A DNA stretch of 64,000 nucleotides from CAUZIB01 sp963663925 (GCA_965237405.1 OZ250139.1:3844001-3908000); one strand, 5' to 3'. Positions 17,611 to 26,843 are shown, counted from the stretch's first letter. Program-made: numbers and translations. Notes: generated by a model not told the origin, from the sequence alone.

Positions 17611-18842
17611 TAGATCAGGTGTATCAACAAGCCGTCTCGGACCTTAGGTTCGAACCAGGTCGATTTCGGAGGCATAATGTCCCCAGCATCGGAGATCGAC
17701 AACAGCTCCCCAGACGTGACAGGAGCAAGCGAAAAGGCCGCGGCAGCTCTGCCCAAGTCGACGGCCTCGGTCAGCGCACGCGTGCCGCGGGCACCACTTA
17801 CGAAGGCAATTCGTGGGTCGGTTCGTACGTCCGTAACCTGCAGCACAGGCCCGAGTACCAGATCCTGCAATATTGCCACATCGAGCTTCCCGGTCATGTT
17901 GGTCTCACTTGCTTCGGACTGCGCTGCCGTGAGATCCACACCGTACCATCCCCGCTCGAGATAGACCGACACCCGTCCTTTAGTGGGCACTGGATCAGCG
18001 TCAAGTTGCACGGGAAAACGTTCTCGCAGCGTATCGAGAAACCCATCCGGCGTCAGACCGGCCAAGTCCGAGACCGTTCGGTTATAGGGAAGTATCCGCG
18101 GTTCGGTCTCGGGAAATGCAACGCCGAGTACAAAACAAGCCTCCGCCTGAGAATCGTGCTGGTTGGCTGTAGCAAGCTCGTCTCGAACTCGCGCGGCGCT
18201 GGCAATCCGATGGTGACCGTCGGCCACGTACAGCGCCGGGACCCGGTCGAAGGCTTCTACGACACGCTGTGCGTGAGCGTTTCCCACCCGCCAGACAGTG
18301 TGACGAATGCCATCGATCGCCGTGAAATCGTAAAGCGGCGCGCCCGCGCACACCTGGTCCCTAACCACCGTGACGTTGCTCGATTTCCGGTACAAAAGTA
18401 AGATGACGCCGGTCTGCGCGCCCAGGGCGAGCATGTGGCGCGTTCGGTCGTTTTCCTTGTCCGATCGCGTCCGCTCGTGTCGCTTGATCAAGCCTCGGTC
18501 GTACTCATCGAGTGAGAAACACCCCGCCAGACCGGTCTGCTGATGGAAGCCAAGCTGGAGACGATAGAAATAGAGACAGGATGAGTCTTCCACGACGAAT
18601 GGAGCCTCGACCCGCAGCGACTCCATATTTTCAGCAGCGCGCTGGTAAACCGTTGCGTCGTAGGCGTCCATACCTTCATCGAGATCAATTTCGGCACGTG
18701 ACACCCGAAGAAAGCTCAGAGGGTTCCCGGCTGCCAGAGTACGTGCCTCGGACGCGGAGACCACATCGTATGGAACGGAGGCCACGGACGCGGCGGCTTC
18801 CGCAACAGGACGCAGAGCATGAAAGGAGCGGACGAGAGCCAC
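17610..18842 (-). CDS. DUF1015 family protein, serC-linked
   Basis: A 410-residue soluble protein of the DUF1015 family, whose biochemical role is not established. Typical features are the N-terminal SVPYDVVSASEARTLAAGNP and the central ADGHHRIASAARVRDE block with its conserved His-His pair. YRLQLGFHQQTGLAGCFSLDEYDRG and HERTRSDKENDRTRHMLAL complete the family pattern. The gene lies between the M23 peptidase and serC. It starts with GTG overlapping the peptidase's TAG by one base (TAGTG) and ends overlapping the serC start by one base. Co-occurrence with serC is common in several phyla and suggests a link to serine or D-3-phosphoglycerate metabolism; this is inference. Confidence 0.9.
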   Translation of the reverse strand: MALVRSFHALRPVAEAAASVASVPYDVVSASEARTLAAGNPLSFLRVSRAEIDLDEGMDAYDATVYQRAAENMESLRVEAPFVVEDSSCLYFYRLQLGFHQQTGLAGCFSLDEYDRGLIKRHERTRSDKENDRTRHMLALGAQTGVILLLYRKSSNVTVVRDQVCAGAPLYDFTAIDGIRHTVWRVGNAHAQRVVEAFDRVPALYVADGHHRIASAARVRDELATANQHDSQAEACFVLGVAFPETEPRILPYNRTVSDLAGLTPDGFLDTLRERFPVQLDADPVPTKGRVSVYLERGWYGVDLTAAQSEASETNMTGKLDVAILQDLVLGPVLQVTDVRTDPRIAFVSGARGTRALTEAVDLGRAAAAFSLAPVTSGELLSISDAGDIMPPKSTWFEPKVRDGLLIHLI

Positions 18843-20149
18843 TACCGCGCCAACACGATCGGCGCACGACCCACATCCCCGGGATCCGCCATCCGGTTCA
18901 GCGCCCGGTTGCGTGCCGTGAAGAAAGCCTTCAGATGCTCGCTAGGTACCGGGTCACCAGGTGGCAGGTTGCGATGCTCAAGAAGAGGATTCACATGCGT
19001 GCCGTTCTTTCGGATACGGTAATCAAGGTGCGGGCCAGTCGCGAAACCGGTTGCCCCCACGTAGCCAATGGTCTGGCCCTGTGCAACGCGCGCTCCAGAC
19101 CGCATCCCTTCCGCAAATCGCGAGAGGTGCAAGTAATACGTTTCGTAGCCGTTGGTGTGTCTGAGACGCACCATGTTGCCCGAGCTCCCGTTCATCCCAG
19201 CTGATACCACTCGACCGTTGGCGACGGATACCACCGGCGTCCCACTCGGAGCACCGTAGTCGACGCCGAGGTGCGGCCGATGCGTGCCCAAGACCGGATG
19301 AAAGCGACGATACGAGAATCTAGACGTGATGCGGAGCTCGAAGCGCAACGGTGATTTCAGGAACAGCCGTTTCATCGAACGACCTTCCGCGTTGTAGTAC
19401 TGCACGATGTCGTCACCGGGAACTCGAAACCCAAACGCTTGAATCGCCCGGCCATCGTTATGGAACTCGGCAGCCACAACATCACCGTACCCAATAAATT
19501 GACCCTCGCGATAGTACTTCTCGAATAACACATCGAAGGAATCGCCGCGGCGAAGATCGTTATTGAAGTCGATCTCACCACTGAAGATCTCGGCCATCAA
19601 GATTGCGAGGTTAACGTTTTCCCCGGTATCACCGAGGGCTGCGACCAGCGACGAGTTCTGTTCGTCGATGAGTCCCCTCACGACCGCCTCAACCTGATCT
19701 TTCACGTAGGGGACGAGCTCAGCTTCGTAGAGCGCTGGGCCGCTAGGCACATGTTTGACGCGGAAGAATTGGTCGTTGTCGATGTGGTACTCGAATCGCC
19801 GAAGGACTCCGTCGTTGGCCAGCACCATCTTGTAAGGGTTTCCAACGCGGAGTCGCCTGGGGTTAAAGACCGGCCGTACGATCTCGAAGAAATCGTGCGC
19901 CACGTTACCAGTAATCGCGTGATGCTCAAGTAGGCTGGCTAATGTGGCTCGCCGCGAGATAACGTCTTCGACGGTACGAGTGTCAGCTTTCAGGAAGACA
20001 TCGGACCCGGTTGCGTAGGAGGCGGGTAGCGGAATTTCACGATCCACGCAGCCTGACACCAGCACAGTAAGCGCGACCAGAAGCACCAACGTCGAGCCAC
20101 ACGAGAATAGCCAGCGAAATCGTCGCAAACGAGTGAATACGCTGGACAT
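18842..20149 (-). CDS. M23 family murein endopeptidase-like lipoprotein
   Basis: About 435 residues from ATG 20147-20149; the frame extends 26 codons further but that part is not signal-like. A lipoprotein signal ends in LTVLVSGC. A LysM-free N-terminal domain (OapA/DipM-like fold with RVGNPYKMVLANDG) precedes the C-terminal LytM domain: HRPHLGVDYGAPSGTPV, a G-V-V-S-A-G-like core, YETYYLHLSRF and GFATGPHLDYRI. In the usual HxH zinc/catalytic motif the second His is Asp (HLD), a variant whose activity is uncertain. It probably cleaves peptidoglycan cross-links at the outer membrane. First gene of the operon with DUF1015 and serC. Confidence 0.9.
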   Translation of the reverse strand: MSSVFTRLRRFRWLFSCGSTLVLLVALTVLVSGCVDREIPLPASYATGSDVFLKADTRTVEDVISRRATLASLLEHHAITGNVAHDFFEIVRPVFNPRRLRVGNPYKMVLANDGVLRRFEYHIDNDQFFRVKHVPSGPALYEAELVPYVKDQVEAVVRGLIDEQNSSLVAALGDTGENVNLAILMAEIFSGEIDFNNDLRRGDSFDVLFEKYYREGQFIGYGDVVAAEFHNDGRAIQAFGFRVPGDDIVQYYNAEGRSMKRLFLKSPLRFELRITSRFSYRRFHPVLGTHRPHLGVDYGAPSGTPVVSVANGRVVSAGMNGSSGNMVRLRHTNGYETYYLHLSRFAEGMRSGARVAQGQTIGYVGATGFATGPHLDYRIRKNGTHVNPLLEHRNLPPGDPVPSEHLKAFFTARNRALNRMADPGDVGRAPIVLAR

Positions 20150-20245
20150 ACGAAGTTTAAATTTTACCACAGCCGCGTCGAGACTAGGTCTGTGCCGAAC
20201 TGCTTCCGATGTAACGACGGACCACAATGGAACGTCGGCCGTCGG

Positions 20246-20722
20246 TCACCGGAAGTCAGTAGTCAGCTCGGACAACTTTTGCGAGACCTCGGCAGCGTGA
20301 CCAACTGCCTTGACGGCTCGCCAGTGATGCGCCAGCTTCCCGGCGGGATTAATGAGTACCGTAGAACGCTTGACGCCGATCGACGTTCGCCCATACAACG
20401 TCTTTTCACCCCACGCGCCGTACTTCTCCATCACCCCATGAGTCGGATCCGACAGCAGCGTGACCTTCAGTTTGTACTTCTTGATGAACGTCCGGTGACG
20501 TGACGGGGCATCCGGACTACAGCCGATTATGACAGCATCGAGGTCACGGAACGCTTCGAGGCCTGCGCTGAACTCGCATGCCTCTTTGGTGCACCCGGGT
20601 GTATCGTCGCGTGGATAGAAATAGAGAACGACCCAACTGCCCGCGAAGTCACTAAGGCGAACTTCCTCGTCGTCCTGGTTCCGGAGCGTGAATGATGGGA
20701 CCTTCCTACCGATTGTGAGCAT
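20246..20722 (-). CDS. Peroxiredoxin, BCP/PrxQ type
   Basis: A 158-residue thiol peroxidase reducing H2O2 and organic peroxides, recycled by thioredoxin. The signature YFYPRDDTPGCTKEACEF has the peroxidatic Cys44 and the resolving Cys49 four residues on, the hallmark of PrxQ/BCP. The Thr-Pro-Gly-Cys active site and a downstream Arg (GRTSIGVKRSTVLI) are intact. It lies 22 bases downstream of the NDH-SelD fusion gene and is probably in its operon, a plausible redox/selenium grouping; a thioredoxin gene is about 4 kb away. Confidence 0.94.
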   Translation of the reverse strand: MLTIGRKVPSFTLRNQDDEEVRLSDFAGSWVVLYFYPRDDTPGCTKEACEFSAGLEAFRDLDAVIIGCSPDAPSRHRTFIKKYKLKVTLLSDPTHGVMEKYGAWGEKTLYGRTSIGVKRSTVLINPAGKLAHHWRAVKAVGHAAEVSQKLSELTTDFR

Positions 20723-20744
20723 GGTCGAACCTGTGGAACATACC

Positions 20745-23024
20745 TTATACCTCGATGTGAATCGGTGCGGCTCGATCAGATAACGGCTCGACGGTTCCGA
20801 TATCGGAAGCGCGCAGGTAACCAGCCGCGTGAAGCCGGTTTAGACACACCGTCACCGAGTCCGCCGGCACACTTGCAAGTAAGCCACCTGCGGTCTGCGG
20901 ATCAAACAGAACTGAATATATCGTCTGCGACCTGACGGCGGCGATGTTAGCGATCGCGCTCCGCAAGCGGGCGTTCTGCGGCTGGAGAGAGCTGAGGTAT
21001 CCGCCCGCCACGGTCTCCGCCGCTCCATCGAGCAGCGGTATCGCCTCGAACCGAAGACAAGCGTCGACCTGCGAGGCCCGCGTCATCTCCAACAGATGAC
21101 CGAGCAACCCAAAGCCGGTAACGTCAGTGCAGGCGGTCGCCCCGTTCGCCCGTAGGACATTGCCCGCCTCACGGCTGGATTGCAGCATCATCTCGACCGC
21201 AGCATCGATCCAACACCCTCTTGCCTTCATCCTCATGTGCGCCGCAAACAACGTGCCGGTTCCGATCGGCTTAGTTACTAGCAAGTGATCGCCGGGCTTC
21301 ATCCCGCCCTTCCTAAGCAGGTGGTCTGGTTGGCCCACCCCAGTGAGCGCGAGGCCGAGCTCGGTCTCCAAGCCCTCCTTCGTGTGCCCGCCGACCAACG
21401 CAGTGTCCGCCGCGTTCAGGACGTCGACAGCACCGCTCAGGAGCTCCTCGAGCAGCTGCTCCATCTTGCACTCAGGGCCAAGCGGGATCGTCGCGAGCGC
21501 CAAAGCCGTTATAGGATCGGCACCCATCGCGTACACGTCGCCAAGGCAATGGTTGGCGGCAATCCGACCGAACGTGTATGGATCGTCCACGATCGAGCGG
21601 AAAGCGTCGACTGTTCGAACAGCAACCAAACCTGCCGGAACCCGTTCAATTGAGGCATCGTCTAGCGCGTCCAGCCCGAGAACGACGTCGGCTCGGTCGA
21701 TGGGCTGCAGGCGCTTCAGTACCTGGTTAAGGATGGTCGCACCAACCTTAGACCCACAGCCCCCGCAGCGCATGGCGACAGCCGAAAGCTCTCGTACCAC
21801 GTCCGGGGAAGCGACCGCGGCCAGCTGGGAGCTCGGTCGGTCGGCGGCTTCGTTCATCGGTGGAAGGTCACGGAATCGTTTTATGAAACGTTGGTCAATC
21901 CAGTCCTTCCAACGCCAGACCCAGCCCCCTTCGATCGACCATCGTCCCCGGGATGCAACCGCGTACTGATCGCCGGTACTCACAAGGCTGAGAAACTTAC
22001 GCTGGGGCATGAACGGCTTCAAGGGCTGACCCTTCAGCGATCGCCGCAGGTTCGCCTCGAGCGGAGCCCCTTGCCGAACCGCAAAGACCCCGGCCTTCTC
22101 TCGGGGATGATTGACGACCGCTGCGATGTCACCCGCTGCGAACACGCCTTGGTGCGACCTCGACTGCAAGGTGTCGTCGACGCAGATAAATCCTAGCTCG
22201 TTTACCTCTAATCCAGAGACCCCTGGCCACTGCTGAGCCCGTGCTTCAGTCGCCCAAACAATCTCATCCACTGGATAATAGGTTTTGTCCTCGGCAACCA
22301 AGCCGTCTGGCTTGACTTGCACCACGCGGCACCGCAAATGCACGTGGACACCACGTTCTCGAAGAATCCGCAGAAAGACTCGCTGCGTTCGTCGGTTGTG
22401 GGTCGGGAGCACCGTCTCGGCAGCGCTGAACAGATGAAACTCGTGCTCGACACGTGCCTCCGTCTGGTTCTCGAGGCTCGATTCATCCTTGCAAAGGGCG
22501 AACTGAATGGCCAACGTCAGCTCGACGCCAGCGGCACCCGCCCCGACGACACCAATCTTGAGTGGTCGATATTCGCGGCGAACCCGCGCGCGTAAGCGCT
22601 CCAACCACGCGGCCAGCGTGCCGATCGGCTTGACCGGAACCGCATGGTCCTTGGCCCCGACCGCTCGAAACGCGGGTGTCACTCCGATGTCGATCGACAG
22701 GACATCGTAGTGAACCGGAGGCCGGTTTTGACAATGCACTACGCTGTTCGTGAGATCGAGACCAATCGCGTCATCGTGGTAAAATCGCGCTCCTGCGAAC
22801 TGCGCTAGTGGCCCTAGATCAATATGAATCTGATCGAACGTGTAGTGACCCGCGATCAAGCCTGGCAGCATCCCCGAATAGGGGGTGTCGATATCGCGAG
22901 CAATGACCGTCACTCTTACACCCGGAATGGGACGCATCCCGATCCGCTTGAGCGCGATAACGTGGCTGTGTCCACCGCCTACGAGCACGAGATCCTTGAC
23001 AATCGGGAAGGGCGCAGGTCGCAT
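20745..23024 (-). CDS. selD: NADH dehydrogenase-like oxidoreductase fused to selenophosphate synthase
   Basis: 759 residues with two modules. Residues about 1-385 are a pyridine-nucleotide-disulfide/NDH-2-like flavoprotein: FAD loop LVLVGGGHSHV (13-22), NAD loop GVVGAGAAGVE (158-168) and second FAD motif GVFAAGDIAAVV. Residues about 410-759 are SelD, making selenophosphate from selenide and ATP: RCGGCGSKVGA with Cys420/Cys423/Lys426, VVLGLDALDDASIE, DVYAMGADPITALALA, ALVGGHTKEG and CTDVTGFGLLGHLLE. The fusion is known in cyanobacteria and some other bacteria, where the flavoprotein part is proposed to supply reduced selenium. No selenoprotein or selenouridine synthase gene is in the window. 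It starts 24 bases after the likely end of the aminotransferase. Confidence 0.95.
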   Translation of the reverse strand: MRPAPFPIVKDLVLVGGGHSHVIALKRIGMRPIPGVRVTVIARDIDTPYSGMLPGLIAGHYTFDQIHIDLGPLAQFAGARFYHDDAIGLDLTNSVVHCQNRPPVHYDVLSIDIGVTPAFRAVGAKDHAVPVKPIGTLAAWLERLRARVRREYRPLKIGVVGAGAAGVELTLAIQFALCKDESSLENQTEARVEHEFHLFSAAETVLPTHNRRTQRVFLRILRERGVHVHLRCRVVQVKPDGLVAEDKTYYPVDEIVWATEARAQQWPGVSGLEVNELGFICVDDTLQSRSHQGVFAAGDIAAVVNHPREKAGVFAVRQGAPLEANLRRSLKGQPLKPFMPQRKFLSLVSTGDQYAVASRGRWSIEGGWVWRWKDWIDQRFIKRFRDLPPMNEAADRPSSQLAAVASPDVVRELSAVAMRCGGCGSKVGATILNQVLKRLQPIDRADVVLGLDALDDASIERVPAGLVAVRTVDAFRSIVDDPYTFGRIAANHCLGDVYAMGADPITALALATIPLGPECKMEQLLEELLSGAVDVLNAADTALVGGHTKEGLETELGLALTGVGQPDHLLRKGGMKPGDHLLVTKPIGTGTLFAAHMRMKARGCWIDAAVEMMLQSSREAGNVLRANGATACTDVTGFGLLGHLLEMTRASQVDACLRFEAIPLLDGAAETVAGGYLSSLQPQNARLRSAIANIAAVRSQTIYSVLFDPQTAGGLLASVPADSVTVCLNRLHAAGYLRASDIGTVEPLSDRAAPIHIEV

Positions 23025-23048
23025 CGCCGGCTTCTCTATCTTGCGACG

Positions 23049-24226
23049 CTACCCAGCAGCAGCGGCCACAGCCAACACGCGGCCCGCGGCTCGTTCAAAG
23101 AGCGTAGGCTCCGGCAGCAGGCTCAGCACCAGAAATGCCTCGCGCGAAAAGTTAAAAAATACCCTGGATATACCAAGATGCGTTCATCTTCGAGTAGCTC
23201 AAGCGTCAACGCCTCCTCGGACTTCGTGCTAGGCACCTGAACAACAGCGTACCATCCTCCCTCGGTCGGCAGCAGCGTCGTCGCTGGCTGCTGCCGCGCC
23301 AATCGCTGAAGCCGCGCGTAGTTGTCCCTGACACGGGTAGCGATCTGGATCGTAACCTCTGAACCGCGATCGAGTAGGTCACCGACGGCCCGCTGAACCG
23401 GTGTCGACACGGAGAGGTAAGTGTCACAGATCAGCGAAAGTCGATCGAGCGACTCCCGAACAAAGTTCTCGGGCCCATCAACGACCGTCCAGCTCAACTT
23501 GAGCTGCGGGAGCCCGACGGCCTTGGAGAGACCACCGAGGACGAAGGTCAGGGTTTCGGCTGGTTCGTCGAGCACGCTTGGCCCTCGGGCCGCCGCCGTG
23601 TGTGGATATACACCGAAAACCTCATCGGCAATCAAGGCCAGGCCGTGCTCGTGACAAAGCGCCGTCACTGCCCTCAGATCTTCAACCGTCGTGAACGACC
23701 CGGTTGGGTTATTCGGACTTACCAGGAGAACGGCACGCGTTCGCGTCGTCACCGCCGTGCGCAAACTCTCGAGATCGATCGCCCACCGACCGTGGAACTC
23801 AAGCGAGTAGGGCACCGCCCGAACGGCCTCGAGACGGGTTAGGTGCTCGAAGAGTGGATAGCTTGGCTGCGGGACCGCGACTTCCTGGCCCGGGTCGCAG
23901 AGCAGCTTGAATAGCATCGAATAGGCTTCGCTTGTGGCTGTCGTGAGCACGATCTGCGAACTCTCGACATTAATGGAGAGCCGCTGTAGGTACGCAGAGA
24001 CAGCCTCGCGGGCGCAGCGCAAACCCAGTGGTTCCGGGGCGTAAGTGAGTCCACTGGAGCGCCCTAGCGATTCGAGCATGTCCACGGGATACGTCAGGCC
24101 AGCGCGTGTAGGATTCGACTCGGTTAGATCGGTAATTCTCGTACCGGCCGCTTTCAGCCTGGTCTGGACACGGGCTAGCCGATTTGTCGTCCGTCGGCCG
24201 GGCAGACGCGTCGAGAACCAAGGCAT
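23049..24226 (-). CDS. PLP-dependent class I/II aminotransferase, C-terminus reached by a -1 frameshift
   Basis: A fold-type I aminotransferase: DLTESNPTRAGLTYP, LTTATSEAYSMLFKLLCDPG, LLVSPNNPTGSF, IADEVFGVY and the PLP-lysine region LGGLSKAVGLPQLKLSW. Start at ATG 24224-24226 (MPWFSTRLPGRR); an ATG 22 codons upstream is possible. The zero frame ends early at a TGA, at the start of the minus-strand run reading CATTTCTGGTGCTGA, after LTFRARHFWC. The -1 frame carries the family-typical C-terminus NFSREAFLVLSLLPEPTLFE to TAG at 23049-23051. The switch coincides with T TTT TTA (23159-23153), read in phase. Either programmed frameshifting or a one-T indel explains it. Substrate unknown; the gene heads the selD operon. 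Confidence 0.8.
23153..23159 (-). promoter_or_regulatory. In-phase U UUU UUA slippery heptamer (candidate -1 frameshift site)
   Basis: On the minus strand the zero-frame codons read TAT TTT TTA ACT. The seven bases T TTT TTA fit the X XXY YYZ slippery rule exactly. Slipping back one base continues as AAC TTT TCG CGC GAG GCA, which encodes the missing conserved C-terminus (34 codons to TAG). A stimulatory downstream structure was not obvious by eye. Confidence 0.5.
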
Positions 24227-24732
24227 CGTGGACGAGGATATTCCAGATTTGGCAAGAGCCTGACTACCTGCCTGCGACATCGGCGCTGGCACTCATATTA
24301 CATCCTTGAATTACCCATGTTTCGACGGGCGAAAGGGGAGAAAGCTCACCGAATGAATGGCAGGGAACGGATCGTCCTGACCGAACTGGCCACCGAAATG
24401 ATTGACCACGGGGGGCCAGTTCATCCAGATGGGCATGGTCTCCATTCCGATCTAGCTGGAATGGGTGAGGGATTAAGGTGAACCACACACCATAAACCCT
24501 CGAAACGAGTTGCTCGCGTCGATCAAGACCAACTGCTGGAAGTCTCTGCGCGAGGACCCGAGCAACATCCCCCAAGGTTTCGAGCTAACAACGATCCACC
24601 GCTAGCCTGCAATCGCCTAAGCGACGTTATGAAGGCGCGACTTCGAGCGCCTGCACAGGCTTCTGTAGCAACCGGCCTCGGTAAGTGGTTACAATTGTAA
24701 AGATATCGCTACATTGAGGACGGGGAACATAC
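24227..24732. other. Intergenic region with one 54-codon open frame
   Basis: About 500 bases upstream of both the aminotransferase (minus) and trxA (plus). A plus-strand frame from ATG 24317 to TGA 24479-24481 encodes MFRRAKGEKAHRMNGRERIV and continues to GMGEGLR (54 residues). It has gene-like composition but no recognised family and no clear ribosome-binding site. A perfect hairpin AGGCGC/GCGCCT lies at 24633-24652. The trxA promoter is probably in the AT-richer 24690-24720 segment. Confidence 0.4.
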
Positions 24733-25077
24733 ATGTCAGATCAGACCACCACGGCCGGAATCACTACTACCCTCACCGATGACAACTTCGACGAGTCGGT
24801 GCTCAAGTCGCCAGTTCCGGTACTCGTAGATTTTTGGGCAGAGTGGTGTGGCCCCTGTCGCATCATTGCCCCTACGGTCGAGGCCTTGGCTTCGGACAAT
24901 AGCGGCAAGGTCACCGTCGGCAAACTTAACGTAGATAACAACCCGAATACCGCGATGCAGTTCGGGGTTCGTTCGATCCCGACGTTGCTGCTCTTCAAGG
25001 GTGGCGAGGTGGTCGAATCGATCGTTGGAATTACGGATAAGGGACGGCTCCAAGCGATCCTCGATCAACACACCTGA
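24733..25077 (+). CDS. trxA: Thioredoxin
   Basis: A 114-residue cytosolic disulfide reductase that serves ribonucleotide reductase, peroxiredoxins and other partners. The active site FWAEWCGPCRIIAP (Cys39, Cys42), the cis-proline loop VRSIPTLLLFKGGE and the buried Asp in VPVLVDFW are all canonical. The N-terminal extension (about 15 residues, Thr-rich) is slightly longer than in E. coli TrxA. An AGGACGGGGAA purine run lies before the ATG. It would be the natural reductant for the BCP-type peroxiredoxin in this window. Confidence 0.97.
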   Translation: MSDQTTTAGITTTLTDDNFDESVLKSPVPVLVDFWAEWCGPCRIIAPTVEALASDNSGKVTVGKLNVDNNPNTAMQFGVRSIPTLLLFKGGEVVESIVGITDKGRLQAILDQHT

Positions 25078-25123
25078 GATTCATACGAGAACCAGTCGGC
25101 CCGCCGGACCTTACGCTATACGC

Positions 25124-25216
25124 ATGCGGGTCATCCTGATATCAATTGGGAGTACCGGGGACATGTACCCACACGTGGGTCTCGCCGTTACGCTCAGGGC
25201 ACGTGACGCGGATCCG
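25124..25216 (+). pseudogene. N-terminal stub of a UGT/GT28-type glycosyltransferase
   Basis: From ATG 25124 the frame reads MRVILISIGSTGDMYPHVGL then AVTLRARDADP, an excellent match in pattern to the N-terminal Rossmann strand and 'GS-x-GD-x-x-P' loop of family 28/UGT glycosyltransferases. After about 31 codons the similarity stops and the sequence runs straight into the 3' end of the convergent M28 peptidase gene, whose last codon is at 25217. The rest of the glycosyltransferase is missing, so this looks like a deletion or rearrangement junction. Confidence 0.65.
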
Positions 25217-26830
25217 TTATCGGCTTGGACGAGGAGTGGGGTTCGGGATCGCCTTGCGCGGCATGCGCTGGTCGAGCATCGCGGTATTGTAGGCAAACAC
25301 AGCCGCGACAATCGACATCTGGACCAGGTCTTCTTCTTGGACTCGATCGAAAAAATCCATGTTCGAATGATGGGTTCGGGAGTTGTACTCCAGTCGATCC
25401 TGAATGAACTGGAAGCCTGGAATCCCCACCTCGTCGAACGACACGTGATCGGTTCCGCGTAGCGAACGGGACCCCAACGTCGAGACGCCAAAGTCAGCCA
25501 GAGCCTTGACCCAAGGTCTAAAAACTGCTGCAGCGGCGGTGTTCTCCTGAAGCCAAATCCCCCTAATGCGGCCGGCACCATTGTCCATGTTGTAGTAGGC
25601 CGCTACGTTCGCGTGGGTCGGTTTTAGGGTCATCGTATTGCGATCGGCGTAATGTTGAGCCACGTACTCACGAGAACCAAGCAACCCCTGCTCCTCAGCG
25701 CCCCACAACCCTAGGCGAATGGTGCGACGCGGTCGAACTTCGATGGCCCGAAGAATACGCATGGCCTCCATCATAGCTGCGGTTCCGCTAGCGTTGTCGG
25801 TGGCGCCCGTCGCAGCATGGATCGAATCGAAGTGCGCGCCGAGGATGACGACCTCGTGAGCGAGATCAGTACCCACGATGTCTCCGATAATGTTAAATGC
25901 GTTCGGCTGATCGTCTTCGTCGTGAAACCTGGTCTGAATGCGAATTTCGACCTCGACCCGTAAACCCCGTTCCAGGTTACGAACCAACCGGTTGTAGTGC
26001 TCGACCGCGATGGTCGCCGCTGGGACGCGGCTCTCCGCATTGTCATTCCACGAGCCACCGCTACCGACGAACACGGTACCACCATCGGTTCGCTGGGTAA
26101 GCCAGTCGAGGTGGCTCCCGATGGGTCCACCGGCCACTATGGCCGCGTTGCTTCCGCGGTCGAGGACAGCCACGACACCCTCATCAACGTAGAACCTATT
26201 CACGAGTTCATCAAGAGAGGGTTCCTTCGAGCGCATTGCACGATCCGGCCGGGATGCGCGCTTTGGCGGTTCGCGACCAGCTTCGTCAAGAATCATCTGG
26301 TCCATGCGAAGAACGACGTCACCCTTAAGCATATCCACCGTGCGGACAGGCTGGGGAAGAACGACCTTGCCCTGGAGCGTGCCACGATAGCGCTCCAGGT
26401 CGCGAGGCGATTCGATATTCACTCGAACGACATCCGCGATCACCATGCCGTTCGTGCTCGTCGTCCACGATTTGGGATATCCGATGATCGGCATCACCTG
26501 GGGTTTGATCATGTGCACGTGGAATCGTTCCAGCGACCATCCCCTACCGAACTCAAAACGCTCTTCGTGGACGTTGGAGAGCCCAAACTCGCGAAGCTTC
26601 GCCATTGTCCATGTCTTTGCGTCCTCGGTCGTCGGGGTGCCGGTCAGCCGTGGACCGTAAACATCGGTGAGCCACCCGACGATATCCATCGCCTCGGATC
26701 GGCTGAGGCCTTCGGCCTTGATAGCCGAAACCATGTCCAGGTCGAGATCGGCTTGCTGCGCGTGGCCCAAAGGCACGGCGCCCCCCCCGGCAGACACAAG
26801 GACGCCTATCAGGCAGGCCATCAGCCTCAT
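25217..26830 (-). CDS. Exported M28 family metallopeptidase with PA domain
   Basis: A zinc aminopeptidase/carboxypeptidase acting outside the cytoplasm. About 537 residues from ATG 26828-26830, chosen because it opens a signal peptide (MRLMACLIGVLVSAGGGAVP...HAQ); the frame upstream is longer but not signal-like. After the pro-like segment (SAIKAEGLSRSEAMDIVGWL), a protease-associated insert precedes the M28 core: VVILGAHFDSIHAATGATDN (zinc His and Asp), LGLWGAEEQGLLGSREYV (catalytic Glu and zinc Glu) and a late DHVSFDEVGIPGF. The C-terminus abuts a truncated glycosyltransferase stub. A second, different M28 gene is at 42.9-44.6 kb. Confidence 0.92.
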   Translation of the reverse strand: MRLMACLIGVLVSAGGGAVPLGHAQQADLDLDMVSAIKAEGLSRSEAMDIVGWLTDVYGPRLTGTPTTEDAKTWTMAKLREFGLSNVHEERFEFGRGWSLERFHVHMIKPQVMPIIGYPKSWTTSTNGMVIADVVRVNIESPRDLERYRGTLQGKVVLPQPVRTVDMLKGDVVLRMDQMILDEAGREPPKRASRPDRAMRSKEPSLDELVNRFYVDEGVVAVLDRGSNAAIVAGGPIGSHLDWLTQRTDGGTVFVGSGGSWNDNAESRVPAATIAVEHYNRLVRNLERGLRVEVEIRIQTRFHDEDDQPNAFNIIGDIVGTDLAHEVVILGAHFDSIHAATGATDNASGTAAMMEAMRILRAIEVRPRRTIRLGLWGAEEQGLLGSREYVAQHYADRNTMTLKPTHANVAAYYNMDNGAGRIRGIWLQENTAAAAVFRPWVKALADFGVSTLGSRSLRGTDHVSFDEVGIPGFQFIQDRLEYNSRTHHSNMDFFDRVQEEDLVQMSIVAAVFAYNTAMLDQRMPRKAIPNPTPRPSR

Positions 26831-26843
26831 GGTGAGAATCGGG

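Noticed and set aside
24264..24575. 103-codon minus-strand frame upstream of the aminotransferase
   Set aside because: No motif and no ribosome-binding site; it overlaps the upstream end of the aminotransferase frame.
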